Below the pieces are notes generated by a model that had not been told where the DNA came from, searched no databases, and saw nothing but the letters and a program-made list of their open reading frames with translations. Position numbers and translations under genes: made by a program. Positions 8,786 through 16,988 of a stretch of DNA of 56,517 nt are shown here, in pieces. This DNA comes from Muribaculaceae bacterium (GTDB lineage: Bacteria > Bacteroidota > Bacteroidia > Bacteroidales > Muribaculaceae): positions 1 through 56,517 of the forward strand of contig JAFLTP010000019.1 of NCBI GenBank assembly GCA_022510405.1, written 5' to 3'. Within the stretch, counting starts at the first letter, position 1; every line of letters begins with the position of its first letter.

Positions 8786-9730
8786 TTAACGGCTTTTGCG
8801 ATATGTCTCGATTAAATTGTTGCGACAAAATTCTTTCTCTTTTAATTGTAGATCTGTCGGTAAACACGGGGATTTCAGACCCTTTCCAATCATAGAGGGA
8901 GAAGTTTCAATCCTTATTTCATCATATAAACCCTCCTTAATAAAAGAATTCAGAAGGGTAGGGCCACCTTCCACCATCAGACTTGTGATATTTTCTTGCC
9001 TTAGTTTGGTTAAGAATTCTCTCAAGTTTTCGATTTCATGAGCCACATATTTTTTTGGAGAATTTCCACCCCATAGTCTTACAGTGAGTTGAGGATTGTC
9101 AATTCTATCTGTGTTTCCTCCTACCATAATGGCATCAAACCCTGCTCGTTTGCGATGCATCCAAACCGAAGAAAGCGAAGAAGAGAATTTTACAGGTATA
9201 GGCGAACCCTCTTTATCAACCGCTGCCATAAAACCATCACTGCTTTGAGCCCATTTTAGAGTTATCCAAGGCAGTTCCCCGGTATGAGCCTTCATAAATT
9301 TATGTTTCAGTTCCTTGCATTCCTTTTCAAGAATACCATTTTCCACAATGATACCCGCATCTTGTAAAATCCGGACACCTTTCCCGGCCACGAGAGGATT
9401 TGGGTCAAGGGATCCAATTACAACCTTGGGTATTCCGGTGTTGACAATGAGGTTGGCACAAGGTGGTGTTTTCCCATGATGGGCACATGGTTCTAAGGTT
9501 ACGTAAATTGTGGACTCTTTCAAAAGCGGCCTATCTTCATCCTTTACGGAATTTATGGCATTGACTTCCGCGTGTGGTCCACCATAGAAAGCATGGAAAC
9601 CCTCTCCTATGATTCTGTCACCATGAGTAATGACAGCTCCCACCATAGGATTAGGCGAGACCCTTCCCTCGCCGTTGCGGGCGAGTTGAAGGGCTCGTTT
9701 CATAAAAGTTTCTTTATTCTTCAAAACCAC
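8786..9730 (-). CDS. ribD: Bifunctional riboflavin biosynthesis deaminase/reductase
   Basis: Catalyses two successive steps of riboflavin synthesis: deamination of the pyrimidine, then reduction of the ribosyl side chain. The N-terminal zinc deaminase domain (about 1-145) shows HAEVNAI (His53, Glu55) and PCAHHGKTPPC (Cys82, Cys91), the zinc ligands and proton shuttle. The C-terminal reductase domain (about 150-314) has DAIMVGGNTDRIDNPQLTVR and MVEGGPTLL. At 314 residues it is slightly short in the reductase domain. The start is uncertain: GTG at 9730 overlaps the upstream peptidase gene by 17 nt, while TTG at 9724 gives a more typical N-terminus; ATG at 9703 is also possible. Confidence 0.94.
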   Translation of the reverse strand: MVLKNKETFMKRALQLARNGEGRVSPNPMVGAVITHGDRIIGEGFHAFYGGPHAEVNAINSVKDEDRPLLKESTIYVTLEPCAHHGKTPPCANLIVNTGIPKVVIGSLDPNPLVAGKGVRILQDAGIIVENGILEKECKELKHKFMKAHTGELPWITLKWAQSSDGFMAAVDKEGSPIPVKFSSSLSSVWMHRKRAGFDAIMVGGNTDRIDNPQLTVRLWGGNSPKKYVAHEIENLREFLTKLRQENITSLMVEGGPTLLNSFIKEGLYDEIRIETSPSMIGKGLKSPCLPTDLQLKEKEFCRNNLIETYRKSR

Positions 9731-11822
9731 GGAGTCTCAAAAGAGCGTGAGCATCAGGTTTGTGGCCACGGAAACGTTCGAAAAGCACCATCGGGTCTTC
9801 AGTGTCGCCTGTTTCGAGGATGGTGGCCTTGAATTTAGCGGCAGTTTCCGGATCAAAAATACCATTTTGTTCAAACAATTCGAATGCGTCGGCCTCAAGT
9901 ACCTGGCTCCAAAGATATGTGTAGTAACCGGAGGCATAGCCGTCGTCACCGAATATATGTTTGAAATAAGGTGAACGATAACGGAAAGTGATTTCTTCCG
10001 GCATACCTATCTTTTCAGCCACAGCCACTTCGAATCCCGGTACATCTATATTCTCGCCGTCAGTCTGGCCCCATTCAAGATCAAGCAATGCGGCGCCGGC
10101 AAGTTCGGTAGCCACAAAGCCTTGGTTGAATTTTGAAGAATTGTTCAGTTTTTCAATCAAATCATCAGGAATTGTTTCCCCTGTCTTATAATGTTTTGCA
10201 TAAACCTTTAGAAGTTCCGGAGCGAAAGCCCAATGTTCGTTGAATTGGGAACATAATTCCACATAGTCTCTATCCACATTGGTGCCGGCTATTGAACGAT
10301 AAGGCGCCTGTGACAACATTGATTGGAGAGCGTGACCGAATTCATGGAAAGTGGTCTCTACTTCATCAATTGTTAGAAGAGCAGGTGTGTCGCCGGCAGG
10401 ACGAGTGAAGTTGCCGATATTATATACTATCGGTCTACGGTTGCCATCCTCGTATAATCCGGAACTTTGCATCTGTTCCATCCAAGCACCCTGACGTTTG
10501 GTGGCTCTCGGGAAATAGTCGGTCATAAAGACAGCCACATGTTCGCCGGTCTTGGCATCCTGTACATCATACACCGTTACTTCGTCCATCCATTTAGGTG
10601 CATCGGGAATTTCCACCATCTTGATGCCGTAAAGTCTTTCTGCAGCCGTGAAGAGTCCGTTGAGCACATTCTCCAGAGAGAAATAAGGACGCACCTCGCT
10701 TTCATCGAGGTCGTATTTCTGTTTCTTTACTTTTTCTGCGTAATAATAGTAGTCCCAAGGTGCGATCTTGAAATTGCCACCCTCTGCGTCCACGATAGCC
10801 TGCATATCTGCCACTTCCTCATGGCTACGTTTCACAGCCGGTTCAAATACCTGTAGTAAGAGATTGGTGGCTGCTTCAGGAGTACCGGCCATTACTCTTG
10901 ATGTCATCATCTGTGCGAAATTGTCGAAACCCATGATTTTGGCTTTCTGGGCACGTAGTTTCACTATCTTTTCGATTACAGGGTAATTATTGTTGTCGCC
11001 ATAGGAAGCCAAACTTGTATAACCTTTGTAGATGGCCTCACGCAGACCGCGGTTTTGTGAGTATTGAAGCACCGGCAACCTGCTTGGTGCATGGAGAGTG
11101 AAAACCCAAAGTCCGTCAAGACCTTTCGCTTTGGCCTCTTCAGCTGCCATTGCCACTGATGATTCAGGAAGACCGGCCAGATCGGCAGGATCATAAACCG
11201 TAACAAAGAAATTGTTGGTGGCGTTGAGCAGATTCTTGTTGTATTGGATAAAAAGTTTGGAAAGCTCATCGTTCACTTTTATAAGCTCCTTCTTTTTGTC
11301 CTCAGGTAGCGCAGCTCCCTGCTCAGCAAACTCGCGGTAATATTTTTCAACTACACGTTTTTGTACCGGATTGAGTCCCATCTCATCACGACGGTCGTAT
11401 ACATCCTTAATTTTCTTGAAAAGTTGTTCGTCAAGGTTCACCTGATTGGCCGCCTCGTTGAGCAAAGGAATGGCTTCCTCTGCCATCTGGGCGAATTCAT
11501 CCGTTGAAAGAGCTCCGTCGTAATGATAGAAAACCTGGGCAACCCTGTCAAGGATAGGGGAGAGGTTCTCCAAAGGCATTATCGTATTGTCGAAGTCAGG
11601 AACCGATCTTGTAGCGGTAATCGCAAATATGTTCTGTTTCTGTTGTTCAATTCCGGCCTTGATGGCTGGTATGAAGTCGCTCACCTTTATCTGATCGAAT
11701 GGAGGGATCTGATATTTAGTGGTGTAAGGGGTGAGGAACGGATTTTGGTGTTCTTCTGCCATGATTTTTTGAGTGAAGGTCAGGCAACAGGCGGTTGCCA
11801 AAACCAATTTAAAGATTTTCAT
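9714..11822 (-). CDS. M3-family zinc metallopeptidase (peptidyl-dipeptidase Dcp type)
   Basis: A 702-residue exported oligopeptidase with a signal peptide (1-22, ending IMA). The M3 zinc site is clear: HEFGH with His493, Glu494 and His497, and a third ligand Glu522 in DYVELCSQ. Length and helical make-up match Dcp, which releases dipeptides from the C-terminus of peptides; the signal peptide implies a periplasmic location. Its 3' end overlaps the start of ribD, though the two functions are unrelated. The leader upstream of the ATG is A/C-rich and almost G-free on the coding strand, like those of the second ompH gene and fabD. Confidence 0.92.
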   Translation of the reverse strand: MKIFKLVLATACCLTFTQKIMAEEHQNPFLTPYTTKYQIPPFDQIKVSDFIPAIKAGIEQQKQNIFAITATRSVPDFDNTIMPLENLSPILDRVAQVFYHYDGALSTDEFAQMAEEAIPLLNEAANQVNLDEQLFKKIKDVYDRRDEMGLNPVQKRVVEKYYREFAEQGAALPEDKKKELIKVNDELSKLFIQYNKNLLNATNNFFVTVYDPADLAGLPESSVAMAAEEAKAKGLDGLWVFTLHAPSRLPVLQYSQNRGLREAIYKGYTSLASYGDNNNYPVIEKIVKLRAQKAKIMGFDNFAQMMTSRVMAGTPEAATNLLLQVFEPAVKRSHEEVADMQAIVDAEGGNFKIAPWDYYYYAEKVKKQKYDLDESEVRPYFSLENVLNGLFTAAERLYGIKMVEIPDAPKWMDEVTVYDVQDAKTGEHVAVFMTDYFPRATKRQGAWMEQMQSSGLYEDGNRRPIVYNIGNFTRPAGDTPALLTIDEVETTFHEFGHALQSMLSQAPYRSIAGTNVDRDYVELCSQFNEHWAFAPELLKVYAKHYKTGETIPDDLIEKLNNSSKFNQGFVATELAGAALLDLEWGQTDGENIDVPGFEVAVAEKIGMPEEITFRYRSPYFKHIFGDDGYASGYYTYLWSQVLEADAFELFEQNGIFDPETAAKFKATILETGDTEDPMVLFERFRGHKPDAHALLRLRGFEE

Positions 11823-11884
11823 ATTGTTGGGTTGTTGTTAATGTTTTTATTGGTGTTGTTATTTTAATATAGTTTATATGGTTA

Positions 11885-12997
11885 CTATTGCTGGAATTGG
11901 AATTCACCGATGAGAGGGTAGTGGTCCGAAGAATTGATTTTCCCCACAGTAAGGTCCAGAGCCTCCAGTGGTCCCCTATAGAGCATTTGGTCTATATGGA
12001 AATAAAACGCGTGAAGATTATACGTTATGGCCGGACCGAAATTGGTCTCGGCATATGCATCCCTTAAGTCGTCACCTCTTATGATATTGTATGACCATGA
12101 AGCGGGCACATCGTTAAAGTCGCCGCACACAATCAAGGGTATATCTGCAGGAATATCATCCAAAACACTTCTCAAAGCAGTAGCGTTTTCAGCCCTTTGC
12201 CGGAAGCCATGTCGTAGTTTCTGACGTATGGAACCCTTGAATTCCTTCATACTGGTTTTGGCTGTCTCCACAGAATTAATTTCCGTCACAACATTTCTTT
12301 CTTCCTCGGATAGACCGAAAGAAAAAAGATGAACCATAGCCACGACTAAAATCTTATCATTCGGGAAATTAATTTTGAAAAGATCGTATCGGCAATCAGA
12401 ACCATTGTCCAATTTCATTTTATCCATTCGTTCCACCGGGAATTTTGACAAAACCTTAATATCGGTTGAGTTCAACCCGGCCTTATAGGGATAAGCTGAG
12501 AAAAGGGAATCCCTCAGGGAAGGAGTGAAATTTTTTATTTCATGTTCACTGAAATACCTTAATTCTGTGAGACATACCACATCAGCCCCTGATTCTATCA
12601 TAAATTCCACGGCACGGTTGCCCGGATAATCGGGTTGCATTATGTCTTGAGTGTGGAGAACATTCCATGATATCACCTTGAAGGTCTCTCCCCGGCCGCT
12701 TGGTTTCCTTGCGCTCCCTAAAGGGAAAGCATCACTTAATGGAGTCAGACAGATAACTATAGTCACTATTCCTAATGCACAGAAAATGATTTTCCGACAC
12801 AAAGCCCAAAATATAATCAGTACTATTGAAAGTATGGCAAAATAAGGAAGTGCCAAACATAACAGCGAAGGAAAGGTGAGATACTCGGGATCCACTCTTC
12901 CGCCAAATGCAGCTATTATAGTGGCGAGATACACCAAAATAGAGACGATTCTCATCGCCAGGAAAAAGAAAGGACTCAGGATTTTGGTGGCAAGCAT
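11885..12997 (-). CDS. Endonuclease/exonuclease/phosphatase (EEP) family protein with N-terminal membrane anchor
   Basis: A 370-residue protein with about three hydrophobic segments in the first 105 residues, then an EEP catalytic domain. Motifs of the DNase I/exonuclease III fold are visible: FKVISWNVLH, VVCLTELRYF, VCGDFNDVPAS and a final SSDHYPLIGEF carrying the catalytic Asp-His. Such membrane-anchored members are widespread in Bacteroidetes; the substrate (nucleic acid, phospholipid or phosphoinositide-like) cannot be told from sequence. It follows the rhomboid protease gene by 24 bp on the same strand, so the two are probably co-transcribed. Confidence 0.85.
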   Translation of the reverse strand: MLATKILSPFFFLAMRIVSILVYLATIIAAFGGRVDPEYLTFPSLLCLALPYFAILSIVLIIFWALCRKIIFCALGIVTIVICLTPLSDAFPLGSARKPSGRGETFKVISWNVLHTQDIMQPDYPGNRAVEFMIESGADVVCLTELRYFSEHEIKNFTPSLRDSLFSAYPYKAGLNSTDIKVLSKFPVERMDKMKLDNGSDCRYDLFKINFPNDKILVVAMVHLFSFGLSEEERNVVTEINSVETAKTSMKEFKGSIRQKLRHGFRQRAENATALRSVLDDIPADIPLIVCGDFNDVPASWSYNIIRGDDLRDAYAETNFGPAITYNLHAFYFHIDQMLYRGPLEALDLTVGKINSSDHYPLIGEFQFQQ

Positions 12998-13021
12998 CAG
13001 GAATCGTTGAAATTCTATTAA

Positions 13022-13789
13022 TTAGTAGAATGAACTTCCACGCAATGTGCCTTTCTTCCACCAATAAAGGAGAATAATGATACCGAAAAGCATACCTCCC
13101 AAATGAGCGAAATGAGCCACAGAGTCGTTGGCATTGAACCCGAGGAAAAATTCTATCAAGCCGTAACCTATCATCATATATTTGGCCTTGATAGGATAGG
13201 GGATGAAGAAGAGATAAAGAGGTTGGTTCGGGAATACAAAGGCATATCCTAAAAGCAGACCGTAAACAGCGCCGGAGGCTCCGATGGTGACAAAATTATT
13301 CTTGAAAGCTGTAATGGCATTCATAAAACCGGCCTCATGCTGACTCACAGCCTGATCCACAATCTCTTTCATATGGGAATATGTCAGACCGTTGAGCGCC
13401 GCAATACCATCAACATATTCATGCATCCAGGTGCACGCCCACACTATTTCTTGAACAAAGGCAGCTCCTACACCGCAAACAAAATAGTAGAAAATATATC
13501 TTTTGGAACCCCACACTCTCTCAAGAATGGATCCGAACATCCATAGAGAGAACATATTGAAAAGAAGATGCCATGGATTGGTGGAGGCATGCACAAACAT
13601 ATATGTGAAAATCTGGATGGGGTTGAATTGTGAGGCTCCCACGAAGTGTAGTCCCAACACCCTGATGATTGTGTTGCCGAATTTCGGAAAAATGGCCTCA
13701 ACAGCCCAAACTATCACATTTATCAAGATAAGGTTTTTAGTCACCGGTGGCATCTGCGACACAAAACCTCGGAATCCGTTTCTAAACAT
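13022..13789 (-). CDS. Rhomboid-family intramembrane serine protease
   Basis: A 255-residue multi-pass membrane protein with the rhomboid catalytic dyad: Ser172 in IGASGAVYG and His229 in AHFAHLGG. His74 and Asn78 in HLLFNMF match the oxyanion-stabilising residues of the second core helix. The insert at about 115-165 between core helices 3 and 4 is longer than in GlpG. It would cleave transmembrane substrates inside the cytoplasmic membrane; targets are unknown. It is the first gene of a two-gene unit with the EEP hydrolase and has a good promoter. Confidence 0.92.
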   Translation of the reverse strand: MFRNGFRGFVSQMPPVTKNLILINVIVWAVEAIFPKFGNTIIRVLGLHFVGASQFNPIQIFTYMFVHASTNPWHLLFNMFSLWMFGSILERVWGSKRYIFYYFVCGVGAAFVQEIVWACTWMHEYVDGIAALNGLTYSHMKEIVDQAVSQHEAGFMNAITAFKNNFVTIGASGAVYGLLLGYAFVFPNQPLYLFFIPYPIKAKYMMIGYGLIEFFLGFNANDSVAHFAHLGGMLFGIIILLYWWKKGTLRGSSFY

Positions 13790-13819
13790 TATAAAATATT
13801 ATATTCTTCTATAGAATTG

Positions 13820-13849
13820 CAAAGTTACAAATTTCTCTCCAAGTGACAA
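13820..13849 (-). promoter_or_regulatory. Bacteroidota-type promoter of the rhomboid gene
   Basis: On the minus strand, TTG at 13849-13847 and TAACTTTG at 13827-13820 with 19 nt between them. Transcription would start close to 13812, about 20 nt before the ATG. Confidence 0.5.
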
Positions 13850-13929
13850 GTGACAAGTTCCGAAGGATAGGTTCCATGTACTAACTACCAAGTTCCCGAT
13901 GTTAAGTGCCGAATCCCGGTCCCTCGTCT

Positions 13930-14053
13930 CTTTTACTCTTTAAACTTTAAACTTTAAACTTTAAACTTTACACTCTACCCTTTAAACTTTACTCTTTACC
14001 CTCTAAACTTTAAACTTTATATTTACCCTTTAAACTTTAAACTTTAAACTTTG
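13930..14053. repeat. Degenerate heptamer array (TTTAAAC)n
   Basis: About 120 bp made almost wholly of TTTAAAC units and variants (TTTACAC, TTTACTC, TCTACCC). It fills the gap between the divergent rhomboid and DUF4136 genes. The same heptamer appears upstream of two other genes (24611-24655 and 33869-33897). The rest of this 288-bp gap holds the rhomboid promoter and short imperfect GTGACAA repeats near 13842-13857. Confidence 0.85.
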
Positions 14054-14077
14054 TTATAAAGTTATCAAGGTTTTATC

Positions 14078-14758
14078 ATGAAAATTTTATCAATCATGAA
14101 ATTTAAGAAAAGTTTATTGGCAATGACGGTTCTCATGATTATGGGACTTTCTTCATGCAGCACTTTCTCGTTGGTGAATTCAGAAGTCTATAACAATGCG
14201 AACCTTGCGGATTTCCATACTTTCCGCATCATTACTCCCGGTGAGGGCAAATTGCCACCCGGTATGGAATTAGTGACCTACTACAATATCGCTGCCGCTA
14301 TCAGAGAACAGATGGTGGAAAGAGGTTATGTGGAGGATCCTTCATCTCCTATAGTGATCAATATCGGATTGACCGTGAAGAATGAAGTGTATACAGAACC
14401 TATTTCGTCATTGGCACCTCCTCCGGGACCTATCGGTCCTCCGCCAATGAACTGGTTTCCATATGGCCCAGGCCCTGGTCCCGGCCCCGGTTTCGCCCCT
14501 TGGTTCATGATGCCTCGTTCTTATTATTGGAATCCGAATGCTCAGGTAGTCACCGGTATATATAAAGAAGGTGTTCTCACAATGGATATAGTGGATATGG
14601 CGGATAAATTGGCCTTGTTCTCTTCATCCGTAGCCACAATACTTGAAAACGGGGATTCCCAATTCAGGAATCTTACGGGAATAGCACAGGCAGTGCAGAC
14701 CCTGTTCGAGAAATATCCCGTGCCTTTATTGCCTCAATACAGAAACCAAAAGAAATGA
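14078..14758 (+). CDS. DUF4136-type lipoprotein
   Basis: A 226-residue lipoprotein. The lipobox is GLSSC; the acylated cysteine is residue 27 from the first ATG (14078) or 21 from the second (14096), and the second gives a more usual signal length. The body (FHTFRIITPGEG, INIGLTVKNEVY, GVLTMDIVDM) fits the DUF4136 family of unknown function. A flexible proline/glycine run (PGPGPGPGFAP) lies near residues 130-145. The stop overlaps the prmC start by four bases (ATGA). The upstream region is the TTTAAAC array, in which I find no clean promoter. Confidence 0.8.
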   Translation: MKILSIMKFKKSLLAMTVLMIMGLSSCSTFSLVNSEVYNNANLADFHTFRIITPGEGKLPPGMELVTYYNIAAAIREQMVERGYVEDPSSPIVINIGLTVKNEVYTEPISSLAPPPGPIGPPPMNWFPYGPGPGPGPGFAPWFMMPRSYYWNPNAQVVTGIYKEGVLTMDIVDMADKLALFSSSVATILENGDSQFRNLTGIAQAVQTLFEKYPVPLLPQYRNQKK

Positions 14759-15591
14759 AGGAAACTCTAAAAAAGTTACATACAACGCTGGATCCTATAT
14801 ATGGGAAACATGAGTCGGATGCAATCATCCGACTCATTTTCCATTATCTTAAAGGATGGTCGCTTACCGACATGCTCATCCGGCAGGATGAAGAATTGTC
14901 GCCATATATAAAGGAAAAGATTGAAGATATACTTCAACGGTTGCTCAAACATGAGCCGATCCAGTATATCACCGGTGAGGCCCGTTTTCATGGGATGGAC
15001 CTCAAAATAAAAGCCGGTGTTTTAATTCCAAGGCCGGAAACAGATGAACTGGTGGACCTTATTATCGATGAAAACAAGGATAGGGATGACCTCCGGGTTC
15101 TTGATTTATGCACCGGGAGCGGTTGTATCGCAATCGCTTTGGCAAGAAATCTTCCTTTCTCTAAAGTGACGGCTGTGGATTTCTCTCCCGTGGCCATTGA
15201 GGTTGCAAATGAAAATTCAGAGACTCTGAAAACCAAGATTGAATTGGTTAAGGCCGATATTTTCAGTTGGACTCCCTCCCAAAAATATGATATCATAGTT
15301 TCGAATCCACCTTATGTGATGGATAAGGAGGCTTTGACTATGGAAAAGAATGTGCTTGATTATGAACCACATGAAGCGCTTTTTGTGAGAGATGAAAATC
15401 CTTTGGAATTCTATTCCAGGATAGCGGATATCGCCAAGTCCTCTCTTGTGCCCGGCGGTAAACTTTATTTCGAGATAAACCCCCTCACAGCCAATTCTCT
15501 CGAGTCTCTTCTTGAATCAAAAGGTTTCAACGATATCTCTGTCCTGCCTGACACTTCAGGTAAATCCCGCTTTCTTTCATGTGTGGCATAA
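14755..15591 (+). CDS. prmC: Release factor glutamine N5-methyltransferase
   Basis: Methylates the glutamine of the GGQ motif of peptide chain release factors, which speeds termination. The 278-residue protein has the helical N-terminal domain (1-85, with EPIQYITGEARFHG), the SAM-binding motif DLCTGSGCIAIALA (117-130) and the diagnostic NPPY (184-187) that binds the glutamine side chain. Length and layout are typical. It is coupled to the upstream lipoprotein gene by a 4-bp overlap; no functional link between the two is evident. Confidence 0.95.
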   Translation: MKETLKKLHTTLDPIYGKHESDAIIRLIFHYLKGWSLTDMLIRQDEELSPYIKEKIEDILQRLLKHEPIQYITGEARFHGMDLKIKAGVLIPRPETDELVDLIIDENKDRDDLRVLDLCTGSGCIAIALARNLPFSKVTAVDFSPVAIEVANENSETLKTKIELVKADIFSWTPSQKYDIIVSNPPYVMDKEALTMEKNVLDYEPHEALFVRDENPLEFYSRIADIAKSSLVPGGKLYFEINPLTANSLESLLESKGFNDISVLPDTSGKSRFLSCVA

Positions 15592-15685
15592 AAACACTTC
15601 AAAGTAAACTATTGCGTTAGTTTGGTGTTAATAAGGTATAAAACTTTTTATTAAAAATTAATCAACTTATTAAAAACTTACGACT

Positions 15686-16240
15686 ATGAGACAAAGGATT
15701 TCTTACAACAGCGACGATTATTCAGGAACCGCGATTATCTGGTTTATACTGATTTGCGTTTTATGTTTCTTCTGTTTTTGGCCCGACTGGGGGTGGGGAG
15801 ACTACAATTACCAAAGTAATTATGTTGACAATGGCACCTGGAATTGGGGTGGATGGTGGTGGTTCTGGATCATTATCGGTATCCTGTTCTTCTGGTGGAT
15901 CTGTACATTGTTCTATACTCCGATCGACGTATATGCCGACGATGATGAAGTGAGAATACGTCGTCCGTTGAAATCAAGAAGAATAAAAATGTCGGAAATA
16001 GAATCTGCTGAACCTTATCAAGTGTCAAAGAATCCTAATAAGAAAGCTTTCGGCAGCGCTCCGATCAAATCCTTCGGCCGCTGGGGCAAATACAACGATG
16101 AGAAGATAGGTGATTATTTCGCTTACTATGGCAAACCTGACAATACCGTTCTAATCAAGTTGAAAGACGGAAGACAATATGTGGTAGGCGGCTCGGATGC
16201 AAAAGCATTGGCAGACTATATCAATAAAAGGAAGAAATAA
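15686..16240 (+). CDS. Membrane protein with PH-like cytoplasmic domain, Trp/Tyr-rich loop
   Basis: A 184-residue protein with two hydrophobic segments (about 17-33 and 56-75) separated by a short loop unusually rich in tryptophan, tyrosine and aspartate (WPDWGWGDYNY, WNWGGWWWFW). The C-terminal half (from about 78) begins YTPIDVYADDDEVRIRRPL and has VLIKLKDGRQYVVGG, the strand pattern of a small PH-like domain seen in bacterial membrane proteins. Function is unknown. It stands alone, ends at a shared bidirectional terminator, and faces the TonB-domain gene. Confidence 0.75.
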   Translation: MRQRISYNSDDYSGTAIIWFILICVLCFFCFWPDWGWGDYNYQSNYVDNGTWNWGGWWWFWIIIGILFFWWICTLFYTPIDVYADDDEVRIRRPLKSRRIKMSEIESAEPYQVSKNPNKKAFGSAPIKSFGRWGKYNDEKIGDYFAYYGKPDNTVLIKLKDGRQYVVGGSDAKALADYINKRKK

Positions 16241-16270
16241 ACGAGATAATTTATTCTATTATAAAAAATA

Positions 16271-16296
16271 AAAAAGCCTTTCGGGGCTTTTTTTAT
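16271..16296. terminator. Bidirectional intrinsic terminator
   Basis: AAAAAGCC (16271-16278) pairs with GGCTTTTT (16285-16292), followed by TTATTTT on the plus strand and by an A-rich/T-rich run on the other. It lies between two convergent genes and touches the stop codon of the minus-strand one. Confidence 0.85.
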
Positions 16297-16736
16297 TTTC
16301 TAAAAGGAATGCAACATACAACTCGTGTAGGAACAGGTTGCTCTGCTATTTTGCCGGGCGACCAGTCCGGCATCCGGGAAATGATCCGTATGGCCTCCTG
16401 ATTCAAAGTTGATTCCACGCCCCTTAGAACTTGAACATGGCAAACTTTACCGTCAGGATTCACGACAAAAGCACAGGTCACTCGTCCTTCAATACCGTTT
16501 TCATATGCCTCCGAAGGATATTCTCTTGTGGCGTTGATGAAATTGATCATTGAATTTCTGCCACCGGGAAATTCCGGTTTTTGCTCCACATAGTCGTATT
16601 CATACACCTCGGTGTATACGGTGCACCCGTTTATCGAGGTTGATGACTTGATTTTACAAGTCTGAGAAAAAACGTTTTGTGTTGTTGCAATGGCAAATGC
16701 AGAGACTGCAATGAGTGTCAAAGCACGGATATTCAT
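16293..16736 (-). CDS. Exported protein with TonB C-terminal domain
   Basis: A 147-residue protein: signal peptide at about 1-24 (ending VFSQ), then a TonB C-terminal domain (about 55-147) starting at KPEFPGGRNSMINFI, with EGRVTCAFVVNPDGKV and NQEAIRIISRMPDWSPGK. Unlike a true TonB it has no uncleaved N-terminal anchor or long proline-rich spacer, so it probably does not energise receptors by itself; it may be a periplasmic or surface protein using the fold for binding. Seven cysteines-or-fewer are spread through the mature part (TCKI, GCTVY, TCAF, VCHV, VVCC), which may form disulfides. Confidence 0.82.
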   Translation of the reverse strand: MNIRALTLIAVSAFAIATTQNVFSQTCKIKSSTSINGCTVYTEVYEYDYVEQKPEFPGGRNSMINFINATREYPSEAYENGIEGRVTCAFVVNPDGKVCHVQVLRGVESTLNQEAIRIISRMPDWSPGKIAEQPVPTRVVCCIPFRK

Positions 16737-16781
16737 AAAAATTTTATACCTCCTTTTTAAAGGACAAATTTATTTTCGGTG

Positions 16782-16812
16782 CAAATATATTCCATGAAAC
16801 GGAACTAACCAA
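16782..16812 (-). promoter_or_regulatory. Bacteroidota-type promoter of the TonB-domain gene
   Basis: On the minus strand TTG at 16812-16810 and TATATTTG at 16789-16782, 20 nt apart. The remainder of the 252-bp gap up to porQ is AT-rich and shows no gene. Confidence 0.55.
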
Positions 16813-16988
16813 AAATTAAGGATATACTATTAATTTATTTATAAATGTTTTGCATTTATTCACAAATAAGATAAATAGAATATGAAATGCATGGAGGATG
16901 AAAGGTCCTTTGCTTTGAATGCAATAGAATGGAGGGAATGAACGTTATATGGAATAGGGAATGAATGAAATTCCGTAAAAATTAGAAT

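Noticed and set aside
13930..14053. CRISPR or phage attachment site
   Set aside because: Pure heptamer repeat without spacers, tRNA or integrase.
16293..16736. TonB energy transducer
   Set aside because: It has a cleavable-looking signal peptide and no proline-rich spacer; only the C-terminal domain is present, so I did not call it tonB.
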